NCBI GenBank assembly: GCA_004802705.1
Contig: SGPL01000027.1
Span: forward strand, 52,699 to 116,698
Source: Bondarzewia mesenterica
Taxonomy: Eukaryota > Basidiomycota > Agaricomycetes > Russulales > Bondarzewiaceae
Length of the DNA: 64,000 bases
Direction: 5' to 3'
This document shows, one piece after another, positions 33,192-44,086 of the stretch (position 1 is the first letter of the stretch; every line of letters begins with the position of its first letter). The notes under the pieces were generated by a model. It searched no databases, was not told the DNA's origin, and saw only the letters and a program-made list of their open reading frames with translations. The translations under genes and the position numbers were made by a program.

Positions 33192-36100
33192 ATGACTGCA
33201 TCCATCGATCAAGTATCTGGCAAGACTTTTGACTATATTGTTGTCGGTGGGTGGCGATTTAATGCCTTCGGTTACTCAGTGCCCGATATTTTCTTTTTCC
33301 AGGCGGAGGAGTGAGTCTTGATCATCTCATGCCTGAATTGTCTTAATTTTTCTTGTCAGACATCAGGTCTTGTTTTAGCCGTGCGTCTGTCAGAAGATCC
33401 TTCTGTCTCTGTGCTCGTTCTCGAGGCTGGCGCGGCAAACCTCGACGACCCCGCCATATGTGCGTCGCTGAACTTGTTCATCTAACTGATGTGAAATCTG
33501 ATATTTCGCATTAGTAACTCCTGCCGCGTTCGGGAGCCACTTCGGGAAACCGGAGTACGATTAGGCTTTCAATACTGTATGTATGAATGGTAACAGTCGC
33601 CCTTCCTCCGCTCAATGCTCCTGTTAGATCGCTCAGAAAACTACCGTGGCGCATCATTTAATTGGACACGGTACGTATGATGTTTCTTGTGCAGACAGGC
33701 CACCTCTCACAAACCCGTCCAGCGGCAAGGGTCTCGGCGGAAGCGCTGCCATCAACTTTTTTCAGTTCCATCGCCCGGCCAAGTCTGACATCGATGGTCA
33801 GTCGGGTGTTTCTTCTACGCTGTTTTCAGTACTCACAGGCGTCCTTCAGCATTTGAAGAGCTCGGAAACCCGGGTTGGAACTGGGACTTGCTGAAAAAGT
33901 ACTACATGAAATGCGAGCGCTTCATACCACCGGAGAAACAGGAGGATACTATGAGTTTTGATCTTAAAGAACATGGAGTGGACGGTGCGTTGCGAGCTGC
34001 CATATGCGCACAACAGGCATTGAGCTCGTCCACATCTCATAGGGCCTCTCACCGTCGCTTACCCGATCACTCTATCCAACTTTGAGAAGCCCCACCATGA
34101 GGTATGTTCACTACCCAACTGACTTGCCAGGTTCCCGTACTTAAGGTAATCGTCCAGGCGCTCAAGAAGCTTGGGATCAATCGCGTTTAGGAACCTGTAC
34201 GTTCGCCACATATCACTCCTACGCCATGACCTGAGCATTCTCGTTTAGTTTTCAGGAGATGTACGGCCATTCTGCACTTCACCTCTCGTTTTGCTGACGC
34301 GCATGTAAGACCAAAGGAACATGGTTGACTCCTGTTAGCATTGACCCTATCGAGCGCGTTCGCTCTTATTCAGCCAATGTCAGTATCACGCCTTCCATAC
34401 AATTGCTACTACAACTAACGAACATCGAACGTGATACGGCAGAAATATTATCAGCCAAACGCGTCCCGCATCAACCTCACCATCCTAGCTTCGGCCCAAG
34501 TTGCCAAAATTATCTCGAACAAGAATGCGGATGGTACGGTAACCTCTACGGGCGTGAGTTTTATACACGATGGAAAGATGTACGAGACATCGGTTGCCAA
34601 GGAGGTCATCGTATCTGCAGGGTAGGTAATGCATATATATATATATATACGGAGCCACTCACCGCTCCGGACCTCTGCAGGGCGATCATGTCCCCTCAGG
34701 TGAGTAATGTCTTAATGTGACAGCAAGCGTCAATGTTACATGTTAGATCGTAGATTCTGGAGCTTTCAGGGATTGGAGACAAGGACTTGCTTCAGAAAGC
34801 CGGCATTGATGTCATTGTTGACCTTCCTGGTGTAGGGGCTAATGTTCAGGAGCACGTCTATGCCGGAGCCAGCTACGGTGAGCTCCGCGTCAGTATTCTA
34901 ACTCTTAAATACGGTGTGAATAATGGTATTGAGTAGAGGTGCGTCAAGATACAGAAGACGAATACTTGACCTTCGACTGTTTGCGCAATCCCACCGAACT
35001 GGCCAGACAACGAGAGCTCTAGTAAGTTACATCCTCTTCGCTTGTGTCGGGTCAAATTCCTAACGAAAAAATTCCATCAGCAAAGAAGGGAAGGGCGTCT
35101 TCGGCATGTCGGTCATCTGTATGACCTTTATTCCCCTCTCATCCATTAGTCCCGATGCGAAAACGATCCAAATGGCGCTTGCCGCATCCATGCAAGCTGG
35201 CTTTGCCTCGAAGAAATATCTTCCTGCCCTCATGAAACAATATGAAGTGCAGCTCGACCATATTCGTGACCAAGAGCCGAGTTGTGAGATCGTGTTATCG
35301 CCCAGGTTCACTTCGAGACCCAGTAAGCCTAGGCTAAATGGTCTGTATCTCATATTTTCATCTTCTGTATTCCAAGAACTTCCGGAGGCGAACAAAAAGT
35401 ACATAACTATAGCTTGTTTGATAAATCATCCTTTCTCAAGAGGAACTATCGTCAGTACATGATACCTACATTTTTTTTCGAGATGTTGCTCATCTGAACT
35501 CGCATAGCATGTTTCTTCCGCCGATCCGCTCACTCATCCGGTCATTGACCCGCGCTACTTTGACGAGCAGTACGGTATGTCAACAAATCTCATCATCACT
35601 TGTTGGATTTTTCATTTCTTTCCATCCACACAGACCTTCTTTCCTTTGTGGAACTGATCAAGTTAAGCCGCCGTCTTGTGCAACAAGAACCGCTGAAAAA
35701 CATTTTAACCGGTAAGCCGTTTGTACCCTTTTCCTTGCGGGAAATTAGGAATTTCTGCGATGACAGGGACCGAAGTTAATCCTGGTCCTGAAGTTCAAAC
35801 CGATGAGCAAATCGCAGGTACGGGTTTTCGGGCGTTGTCCTCCCCTTTCTATTAGGACTGAACTAACAGCGGGGCAGACTATCTGAAAGCGAATTGTACC
35901 ACGACGTATCGTGCGTTTGTTCCTTGGTGGCTCTGCCAGCGACTCATGCTAATCATGAATGCTTGATCTCTCAAATAGACACTGTAGGATCATGCTCCAT
36001 GTTACCTCTCCAGGATTCTGGAGTTGTTGACACCAAGCTGAGGGTCGGTGTCTATCGTCGTCTGAACCATGAATTCGCTGACGCAGTGTTCATCGCACGC

Positions 36101-36400
36101 ATTTAGGTTTATCACACCACCAATATCCGCGTCGTCGACCTCTCCATTATTCCACTGCACATCGGCGCCCATTTGCAAGGTACGAGCAATGCTTTATGTG
36201 CATTCAAATAGCTTCAAATAACCGAAATTTTGATAATCCCTTTTCGTGCGACATCTTATTTGCGCGACATTTTGAAGCCACCGCATATGCTCTCGGAGAG
36301 TTTGGTGAGTAGCGCACAACGCATGCCCTTCGTTTCGAGCTCACAACTGTGCTGTATAGGCGCTGACATTATCAGCGGCAAGGTTTTGTCAGAGGCCTGA
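33192..36400 (+). pseudogene. GMC-family oxidoreductase with two in-frame TAG codons
   Basis: FAD-dependent glucose-methanol-choline oxidoreductase. More than a dozen short exons chain well: FDYIVV joined to GGGTSGLVLAVRLS through an 8-nt exon (33303-33310), LVLEAGAANLD, NWTRGKGLGGSAAINFFQFH (GMC signature 1), NPGWNWDLLKKYY, ANKYYQPNASRINLT, VIVSAG, SPQILELSGIG (signature 2), GVGANVQEHVYAG, HTVGSCSMLPLQDSG with the active-site His region, and NIRVVDLSIIPLHIGAHLQ near the end. Two in-frame stops, both TAG: 33562-33564 replacing the conserved Trp of PEYDWAF, and 34188-34190 replacing a Glu of RVEEPFSGD. No frame shift was found. A (TA)n tract lies in an intron at 34631-34650. Either a young pseudogene or a gene relying on recoding or editing. 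Confidence 0.82.
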
Positions 36401-37012
36401 AGATGGAAATCGGTAGCTCAGTCAAACATCTTGAACGGCCCACATCGTCGCTTCGTGGTGACTTATCCATGTACTATAGCCTCTCCGAATGTAACCATAT
36501 GTTGAATTGTCAATATGGCCACGTCAAGTAAACCAACCTTCATGGCAGGCAGAGTCTCAAATCTCGGAGTGGGGATGCAGATGGTGGCGACAAGAAGTTT
36601 AGCTGGTCCGAGTTTGGACCGCCTTCGTAAATGCTTCCCATGATTCCCAGGACTTACATTACATTGCGTTGATCAACATGGACTATACTCCGTGGATGTA
36701 CACGGTGTCCGATTAGCACGAAAAATGGATGTACAACTCCGAGCGGAAGCAACTTTATGATGTTCGCACCTGGGCATATGCTTTAGGCAGTTCATAAAAA
36801 AAGTTGCCGATACATGCGCTTCATCATGTACAAGTCGTGACATTGTAAGACGGTGCTGTAAAGGAAGCCAGGATCATAACCGAGACACATGATGGATATA
36901 CATAAGACAAAAAGAGGCGGAAACAATATAATCAACAGCCATCCAACATTAGTATATTCACACACATTCCCCCAGGCAGAGATCAGGAAATGGGGGTGAT
37001 GGACCGGCCAAA
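36401..37012. other. Intergenic between convergent genes
   Basis: This 612 bp holds the 3' ends of the GMC gene and the multi-TM gene. No coding or structural feature is recognised. Confidence 0.5.
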
Positions 37013-38502
37013 TCACACCTCATGCAAGTCTGAATAGTGAGACTCATTTTCCACTCCCATGTTGATGACTCGATCTTTCTGCTCGAATGAGTCTGATCCC
37101 CCTCCATTCTCTTGTTGCCCATGCAGCTTGGGCATAACTATGCCGTCAAAAATCTGTCGCTCCCTCATGATCGCCACCTGCATCGGATAGGAATTCGTCC
37201 CATAGGAATCTGCAGCGCGAACATCGACGCCGCGCCGCGAGCCAAAGACTGTGAAAAATCGACCATCAAAAGCGCTTAAGCCGTCTGCACCAGTTTCGTC
37301 TAATCTGCTTGACAAGCTATCGCGGAAGCGAATTTGAAGAATGACGAGAATAAATGCTATTCCCTATCGAGAGGCCAATTGTAAGTCAGATCCTCGATGC
37401 AGTCGTGACATACGACAGCTCACCACAATCGGAGTGCAGATGTCCAATGCGACATACTGGCCATTGCTTCCCGATAAATACGTGATCAATAATACGAGCA
37501 CGCTCAATGCGTACAGAGATCCCGACTGAATGATGATGCCCGCAATTGGTAGAACACTCCGCTGCACATTGATTTCACGACTCGTCGAAAAGATACGGTA
37601 GGCAATTGCCACTGCAAATATTATAGGCCCACGTGAAGGTGTACTATTGCTAGTGAGGGGCTCGATTGCAGCAGAATCAAAAAATCACCTGTGCTGCTCA
37701 TATTGGTGACCATAGTCAGCACGAGCCACGTCGTAATCCATGCTGGGCCGGTCACGAATATGGATGAACCTGGCGGGTATCTCGTAAACAACCATACCCC
37801 GACGATAGCAACGGCTTAATTCAAAGGAACGTAAGTAGCGTGCCAACAATTGAGCTAGAGAAGACGAGAACTTACCGAAGGGGGCAGCGATGAAAGGTCC
37901 AAAAATGACTAGAATCCATTTGCTCTTGTCAAAGACGATGTAGCATCTCCAGACCTGTGCATCAAACAGAAATTCAATCGCAAACAGGACAGTCCTTTAA
38001 CACGCCTTAGAGACCACCCAAAAGTCTTATCAAGTTCGCACCATTACAACATCACCCAGGATCGTTTGCGCTGCATAAATTGATGTTTTCGCCAATTGTA
38101 ACGGATGAGCAAGCCTCCTGTTGTATTTTATCGCGCCGTCCCAGATGAACGCATCTACTGCACGGACGAGGTCGATCACAAGGTGCTTAAAAATCAGTCG
38201 CTTAAGTCCCATATCTGGATGACGATAACAAAGATCAACTTACAGCCGCAGCCAGACATAGCATGATCGTTGAGATGGATAAAAGGACTCGCCGTTGCGA
38301 TCGACTTGTCGTGCTACTCTGATACAAAACAACGACAGTAACACCGAATAGAGACAAAAACAATGCTGTTCATACAAGAAAAAAATTAACCAAAAACTGC
38401 ACGTTTTCAAGAGCACAGAAACCGAGAGGAAGACGAACCAAAGAAAAAAGTCTCGAAGAAGAGAGCAAGCAACTCAGCTTCGTCGAGAGGTATATCACCC
38501 AT
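37013..38502 (-). CDS. Basidiomycete multi-TM membrane protein (uncharacterised family)
   Basis: Membrane protein of a family common in Agaricomycetes and of unknown function, GPCR-like in layout. Exons: MGDIPLDEAELLALFFETFF; ALFLSLFGVTVVVLYQSS; a segment with VDLVRAVDAFIWDGAI and LGDVVM; VWRCYIVFDKSKWILVIFGP; a TM with TTWLVLTMVTNMSSTG; AIAYRIFSTSREINVQRS; SGSLYALSVLVLLITYLSG; and a soluble C-terminal tail (SSRLDETGADGLSAF) ending at 37013. About seven hydrophobic segments. Introns are short and in frame where checked. Start at 38502 is the ATG preceding the family's usual LDEAELLALF opening. Possibly a receptor-like protein, but no ligand or G-protein motif is seen. Confidence 0.78.
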
Positions 38503-39199
38503 ATCGCAACACCAATTGGGGGGGAGGGGGCCAAGTGCGTTCGCGGCAAGTAATTCGTCCGCGCCGTAGCAGACATATGAATACCGTGATGATCTCAGGT
38601 TTCCTTCGCGATGGTCATTGCCCAGCCATCGCATCTACATCTACAGATGGCGTACGTGTTGGTCAGTTTGTGTATAAACTAAACAGAGAGGAGAACTCAA
38701 AGATGCGTCGACGAATGCGAAGCACAGAGATGAGGACTCGGATCGCCGGCTTTCGCATCGCATCAAGATGCTTCTGTTGTAAAAGCGAAGAAACCCGGTC
38801 GTAAGTAGTGGCACAGTTCCTATAAATTTGGAGAAAATGAACCAAATTGCTCACACGATATTTATACGATTATTAGGACATATCTGCCCAGCATGCCAGA
38901 CGAACAGCCTGAAGAGTCGCCGTACGAAACCCGGGTCAGAAAATATAGAATCACCGGTGACGGACGGGGCTACGATCTGAATCACTGCGCAGCGGGTTTC
39001 TGTTAGCAAAGCGGGATGATCTGATGCCGTCTCTGAAAGATCATGATGCAGTCCGTTACCCAAACCGCAATCCGTGGCGAGAACGTGCTCTAGAACAGCT
39101 CTGTCATGAGTCAGTCCTTCTTCAAATAGCACTCTGAGTTACTGCCAACTCCGCTGACAACAGAGTGTTCCTTCTCCTTTCAGATATTTTGCAAGAGCA
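38503..39199. other. Spacer upstream of the multi-TM gene
   Basis: Contains the promoter of the multi-TM gene (-). Short frames on both strands have no known motif; the segment at 38880-39010 (+) reads as an open peptide but I cannot place it. Confidence 0.4.
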
Positions 39200-39600
39200 C
39201 CGGTCACAAAGACAAGCTGCGCAGCCTTCTGAAATTCATCAATTCTACCACCAAAGAGGCGATTCGTCAGTATGAGCTCGCTGGCTACGAGTTCCATCTC
39301 TCGATTCGTCGGAAGAGCCAGGCAGAGTCACGTCTGCCATCTCCCAAAAGAGACGACTGATGTGAAGAAAACTGTTCTTATACTTGAAGGCTCATGCCAC
39401 CAGCTCTTACCATGTTCACCGGAAGGTCAACCTGTCATCTTTGCTATAATCAAGCTGAAAGAACGTGTTCTTATGATAACATTCTTTGGCCATATTCGAC
39501 GCACCCTGTCTCCGTGTCGTTGTGACCGCAGATATAGCGGACGTGATTAATGACCATCCTGAAGGGAATGCAGGTTCGCAGGGAGGATCGCCGCAAAACC
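39200..39600 (+). pseudogene. O-methyltransferase relic (N-terminal part)
   Basis: Fragments in different frames spell the N-terminal dimerisation region of a basidiomycete SAM-dependent O-methyltransferase. In order: KLRSLLKFINSTTKEAI with YELAGYE (39211-39291); then, after a one-base loss, VPSLDSSEEPG (about 39291-39325), a family hallmark; VKKTVLILEGSCHQLL (about 39362-39410); and VVVTADIADVINDHPEGN (about 39517-39571). The Rossmann/SAM domain that should follow is not recognisable downstream. It has no complete frame or start. I am confident of the order of family words, less so of the exact extent. Confidence 0.62.
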
Positions 39601-40090
39601 AACCTAACACGGCGGTCCACTAACCCAAAGTCCCGAGCTGGTATAAAACTATGGGGAATGGGGCCGGACCTAGTGCTGACGGAAATGAGCGTAAAATCTG
39701 TATTTTTCCTCGTCCCATTGCTCGCATGCATTACAAACTCCGATACGAGGCTATGGGTGGGCAAAAGCCTGCAAAAGCAAAGCAGATAAATAGGCCGTTA
39801 AAATGGGACAAGGCTGGTGCGCGAAACAATACACCTAGTAGAGTCAATCAGTTCGGAGGGAATAGAAAGATAAAGAGGCAGAGAAACTATATTTCTTTGA
39901 CGCTGCTCGATTTCGCCACGCAAAACTGACCTCCGAAGTAGTACATACCTATCTAGAGTGCTCTTCTCTTTGTTGGCCATGACGGGCATAAAACGGGCAG
40001 GTGAACAACTGTCTGCGGACAGGGATAACAAGCGCATACGAAGAGGTAGACCTGCAGTGCTCCACTTGCAATCAACCAACGGCGACTAAC
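39601..40090. other. Intergenic, nothing recognised
   Basis: About 490 bp downstream of the O-methyltransferase relic and before the hypothetical gene at 40091. If the methyltransferase once continued here, it has decayed beyond recognition. Confidence 0.45.
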
Positions 40091-40750
40091 ATGCCAGCAG
40101 ATGGCATCGACATCACCAAATTCCTTCCCCTCTTAGCCCGCCCAATCCTCGAAGAACTCGTCCGAGACCTCCTCAACACACAATCCACCTCTGACGCCAC
40201 TTCCTCTCTCATCCAATCCCGTTTATCAGATGCGATGCACTCATACGACGCTTCTTGCCGCCGAAAGATTTCAACTCTTACTCACCATCTCGATTGGAGA
40301 GCGACGACGGACGACTATGCGGAAGCCCTCGCTCCTCTTCTCCAAGATGTCACCCATCTCCGCACCTTCCCCTGTCCACAGGCAAACAAAATTGCCCTCG
40401 ACCTTTTACTGAACCTTGCAGACGAAACGCTTTGTGACATGGACGGACATGCCAAAGCATGTGGCTACGGGGAGAGAGCTTCCTTTGATCGCGTTGCGGA
40501 CCAAGCGTTCATCGAGATTGTTCAGGATAGAAGGAGGGACGAAGGAGAGGAGTTTCTGAACCAGGCAAAGGCGATTTTGGATGAACTGAAAAGCATGGCG
40601 GATCATCTCGAGAGGTACGGCATCGAAACGTGGTTTCCTCGTTCGAAAGATATACTTGAGGGATGGCTGGAAGCCAGCTCCGATTCAGAGGAAGAAGGCG
40701 ATGAGGAATCTGTCTCGGAAACTGGAGTATGTTTTTCTGATTCCAAATAG
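40091..40750 (+). CDS. Hypothetical acidic, helical protein
   Basis: Intronless frame of about 219 aa from the ATG at 40091 (MPADGIDITKFLPLLARPIL). The sequence is helix-rich with no transmembrane segment. It has an acidic tail of Ser, Glu and Asp (SDSEEEGDEESVSETG). A possible GTATGT donor near the end could extend it into another exon. I do not recognise a family. It lies tandem to MAU2, about 250 bp upstream of its ATG. Confidence 0.6.
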   Translation: MPADGIDITKFLPLLARPILEELVRDLLNTQSTSDATSSLIQSRLSDAMHSYDASCRRKISTLTHHLDWRATTDDYAEALAPLLQDVTHLRTFPCPQANKIALDLLLNLADETLCDMDGHAKACGYGERASFDRVADQAFIEIVQDRRRDEGEEFLNQAKAILDELKSMADHLERYGIETWFPRSKDILEGWLEASSDSEEEGDEESVSETGVCFSDSK

Positions 40751-41004
40751 AGAAATGCATGATTTTTGGAGAAAACTGAGTTGCGAGTTCCACGTCCGGC
40801 CCACCTCAACGTGCTCATCGGCTTGGGAAATTGTGGGTGTACGTGTTGGAAGGTCTGTCTCATGGTCACCGACCTCGGCGCTGGCCCTAGCCTCGTTACA
40901 TACACAACGCGTGACGCGTCTGTGGCGTTGGGTCGGTCGCGAGACGCGACGGCTTCACTCGACCTTCAGCTCACTTAGCTAGGACCTCAGCGCGTGGAGT
41001 CGCC

Positions 41005-43593
41005 ATGTCTTCCGACGACAATCCACGCCCTCACAAACGCCAGCGTACAGATCCATCGTCATCTGTATCCAACAGCCTGTCCCCTCTACCACCCCCAATC
41101 CTCCTCGTCTCCCTCCCAGGTCTTCTCATCCACCCGCCGACCCACCGCTTTCACGCGCAATCTCTGATTTTCTCCTTGATAACCCTGAGGAAATGTCTCT
41201 CTCTGGCAAACTTGTCTCCTGATATTGAATGCAGAACATGGGCCGCTCTTGCGGAGGTGGGTATGAATGTCATAGACGGCGGCTTTGTCCAGAAGCCGGA
41301 GCACAAGTGGGCGGTTGGCATTGAGCAAGAGGTATGCCGACTTTGTCCAACCTCTTTTATGCTTGCATCTCAAGCAATTTCAGGTGGAAAGAGCCACAAG
41401 CAAGGGGGTGAGTACGACCGCACAATCAAACGGATCTACTGCTGACTGTCGATCTGCCTTAAGCTTCTCATCGCTCAAAAGGCACGCTTCTCGCCTCTTC
41501 TCTCTTCATGCTACTGACCCGAACACCGACAACAGCATCCATCCCTACGCATATACAAGCACCATCTCACCCTCATTCATGCGCGCATCTCTCACTTGCA
41601 TCAAAACCACAAATTCTCCCGCGCAGTCATTCGCCGCCTTCTTGCCTCCTTCACACCCTCTGATCCCCCAGCAATCATTTACAGTACACATCTGACCGTC
41701 ATCTCGCATCTCTCATCCACTGTCAACGCCTCTCTGGAGCAGCAGTATATTGATACTCATGCGGCTTTAAATGCGGCACAAATAATGCAGACTCTTGCCA
41801 TCTCGAATGGACATCCACATGTCGCGCTCCTCACACATGTTTTGCGTCTTGGGCTCCTTGTATCAAGAAGGTTGTGGTCTCTCGTCCGTCCTGCGATCGA
41901 GGCGACGGAAACTGCTCTCGGGCTCTCATACGATACGTCGAGTTCGGCAGGGAAGTTCACATCTACCTCCCCAAGCAAAGCGCCTAGGGTGCAGGCACCT
42001 CCACCGACCAGTTTCATATCATTTGATGATCCCTTTGAGACAATCATGGCCATCCACACCCTCATATTGAGCGTGACCTTCCTTGCGCACGCGGGACATG
42101 CCTCAGATGTCTCTCCCCGCCTCTCACATCTGCACGCGCTCCTGGATGCTGGCGCCCTCGATCATTTTCCCGATGGTATCGTCCAGGTTCGTGCGTATAC
42201 TTATCCCCGCAGGCTCGCTTGCCCATATTCTATTTAAATTCCCTATGGACAGATTGTGCTACCTTCGGGGCCACCCTTGGCGCTGCATACAACTCACCCA
42301 CGCATACTGTTTTTCCTTGGTTTTCTGGTGAGCGCCGTCGCCAAACGGGATGCTATTGGGCGGAAGCCGCGACGGAAAGTGTTCGCGATGGAGGGGTTAG
42401 CAATGTTCAACAAGGGCTCGGCGCCTGGGTTACAACGTTGGTATCATCGATCATCAAATATTGCTCTCATGTCTGATGAGGAATACAGTCCCGCCATTTG
42501 CAAGTCTGGGCGAGCTCGAGGAAGTCGATGAAAGTCTAGCATTAATCAAGGCGGACCTCTTATGTGAGCTGATATCGGTATGTATTTTTGACTGATGCGT
42601 ACGCGTTTTATTCTTCTCATGACATACTGTAGGTCGCTATTATGCGCAATGAATTCAATATAGCAGAAGAGGTTAACATATTACTTCTATTCCACTGTAT
42701 CTCGTTGCTTGATATTTTGAACTCACAGAACCTCGATGTACTCATCGCTCATACCCGGACACATAACATCTTCTCTCTGTACGCGGATCGTGTAACACTG
42801 CATCACGCGCACCTGGCTCATGCACTGGGGCAAAGCGAGCGAGCTCTGCAGTGTTATAGAGTTGCTGCTGACCTTGCAGGGGAAGGCGAGTTTGTGCGCG
42901 TGTCGGCGAGAGCGGGGATAATACTTTTGCGCATCGGCATTCGTGGCGGACAATTTCGCCTAGACGATGGAGACGAGGAGGACGAGCAGCTGATCGAGCT
43001 TGGGCGACAGGCAATCAAGGAGTGCAAAGGGATGGGGGGGGACGCTCGAGGCAGTGGGGCATATCTTATCCGCGATTCTATCGACTGAGATAATCAAGTC
43101 AAAGTGCGTGTCCTACTTCCATTCTCTTCCCGTTCAGAACTGATGTTTCGGTGTAGGGAACACCTGAGACAGGCGCTAGCCCTGGCGACGAGAGCGCAGG
43201 ACAACCACATGCGCGCGCTGGTGCTGGCGCTGATCTCATCGCAGTATATCCACACGGCGGTCGATCACGCCCACGAGATATTACGAACGTGCGATCAGTT
43301 GGCCGCTGGCCTCGGTGCACCAGCTACGAAGGCGAGCGGGGATAGGGTGGGAACGAAAGAGGAGGTTGTGGCAGGGAATGCGCCGCTCCGACTCTGGGTC
43401 GGAGAACGAGTCGTAGGTGAGTTGTTGAATGGGCCTCGGATTTGGCGGAATTTATAAATACTTTGCAGAGCTATACAAAAGGGCAGGGAAGGAGGATAGG
43501 GCTCAGAAGCAGGCGTTGTTGAATGCGGAGTTGAGCACGGCCGTTGAACGGATTGCAGAACGGGGGACACGGATCTCGGCCGGAGGTTGGTGA
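41005..43593 (+). CDS. Cohesin loading factor MAU2/SCC4
   Basis: TPR superhelix partner of SCC2/NIPBL that loads cohesin onto chromatin. Exons: MSSDDNPRPHKRQRTDPSS with a basic stretch; ILLVSLPGLLIHPPTHRFHA; WAVGIEQE; VERATSKG (24-nt exon 41384-41407); LLIAQK (18-nt exon 41464-41481); then HLTLIHARISHLHQN with FSRAVIRRLLASF. A long TPR body runs through FDDPFETIMAIHTLIL, ALHTTHPRILFFLGFLVS and YADRVTLHHAHLAHALGQ, to NAPLRLWVGERVVELYKRAGK and the stop at 43593. About 700 aa. The intron after LLIAQK appears to start with GC (AAG/GCACGC). All parts checked are in frame, so the gene looks functional. Family assignment rests on the C-terminal LRLWVGER...LYKRAGK block and TPR layout. Confidence 0.82.
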
Positions 43594-44086
43594 TATTGAT
43601 AAAAAACTAGGACATTCTTGGACGGTATTGCTCATGGAAGAGGGCAGAAGGGGGCTCATTTGGTCGAATCGATGTGAAATATTGCTCTGCAGTTTTGGTA
43701 GCATTCGCTGTCGTGTTTTCATGTATTGTTTGCTGCGTGGGTGATATGAATACAGAGACAAGGTAGAGAAAGACGGGAGAGCAAAGTTGCAGGGTGCAGT
43801 CGCCCATGGCCAATATTGGGGCTGATAAGCCGGAGGAGATGTGAGAGGGAAGGACTCAAGAAAGAGCGCGCGGTGTGTTCGCGACGAGAGGACCGGTTGT
43901 TCTGTACTTTGTAGCTAGTTGTATGTTTGTTTTTTTATTGTGATTTATGCAGCGTGTGTGGTCGACGTATCTCGACTCGTCGTCGTCGTCGCACGGCCAA
44001 GGAGGGCCCGCGGCCGCCCGGGGATCAGTGAGTGGCCTGTTCAGCTGACGCCCATATCTCCTTTGACCCTTTGCACTCGAGAGTAG

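Noticed and set aside
34631..34650. (TA)n tract as a mobile-element target or terminator
   Set aside because: It lies inside an intron of the GMC gene and is a simple microsatellite.
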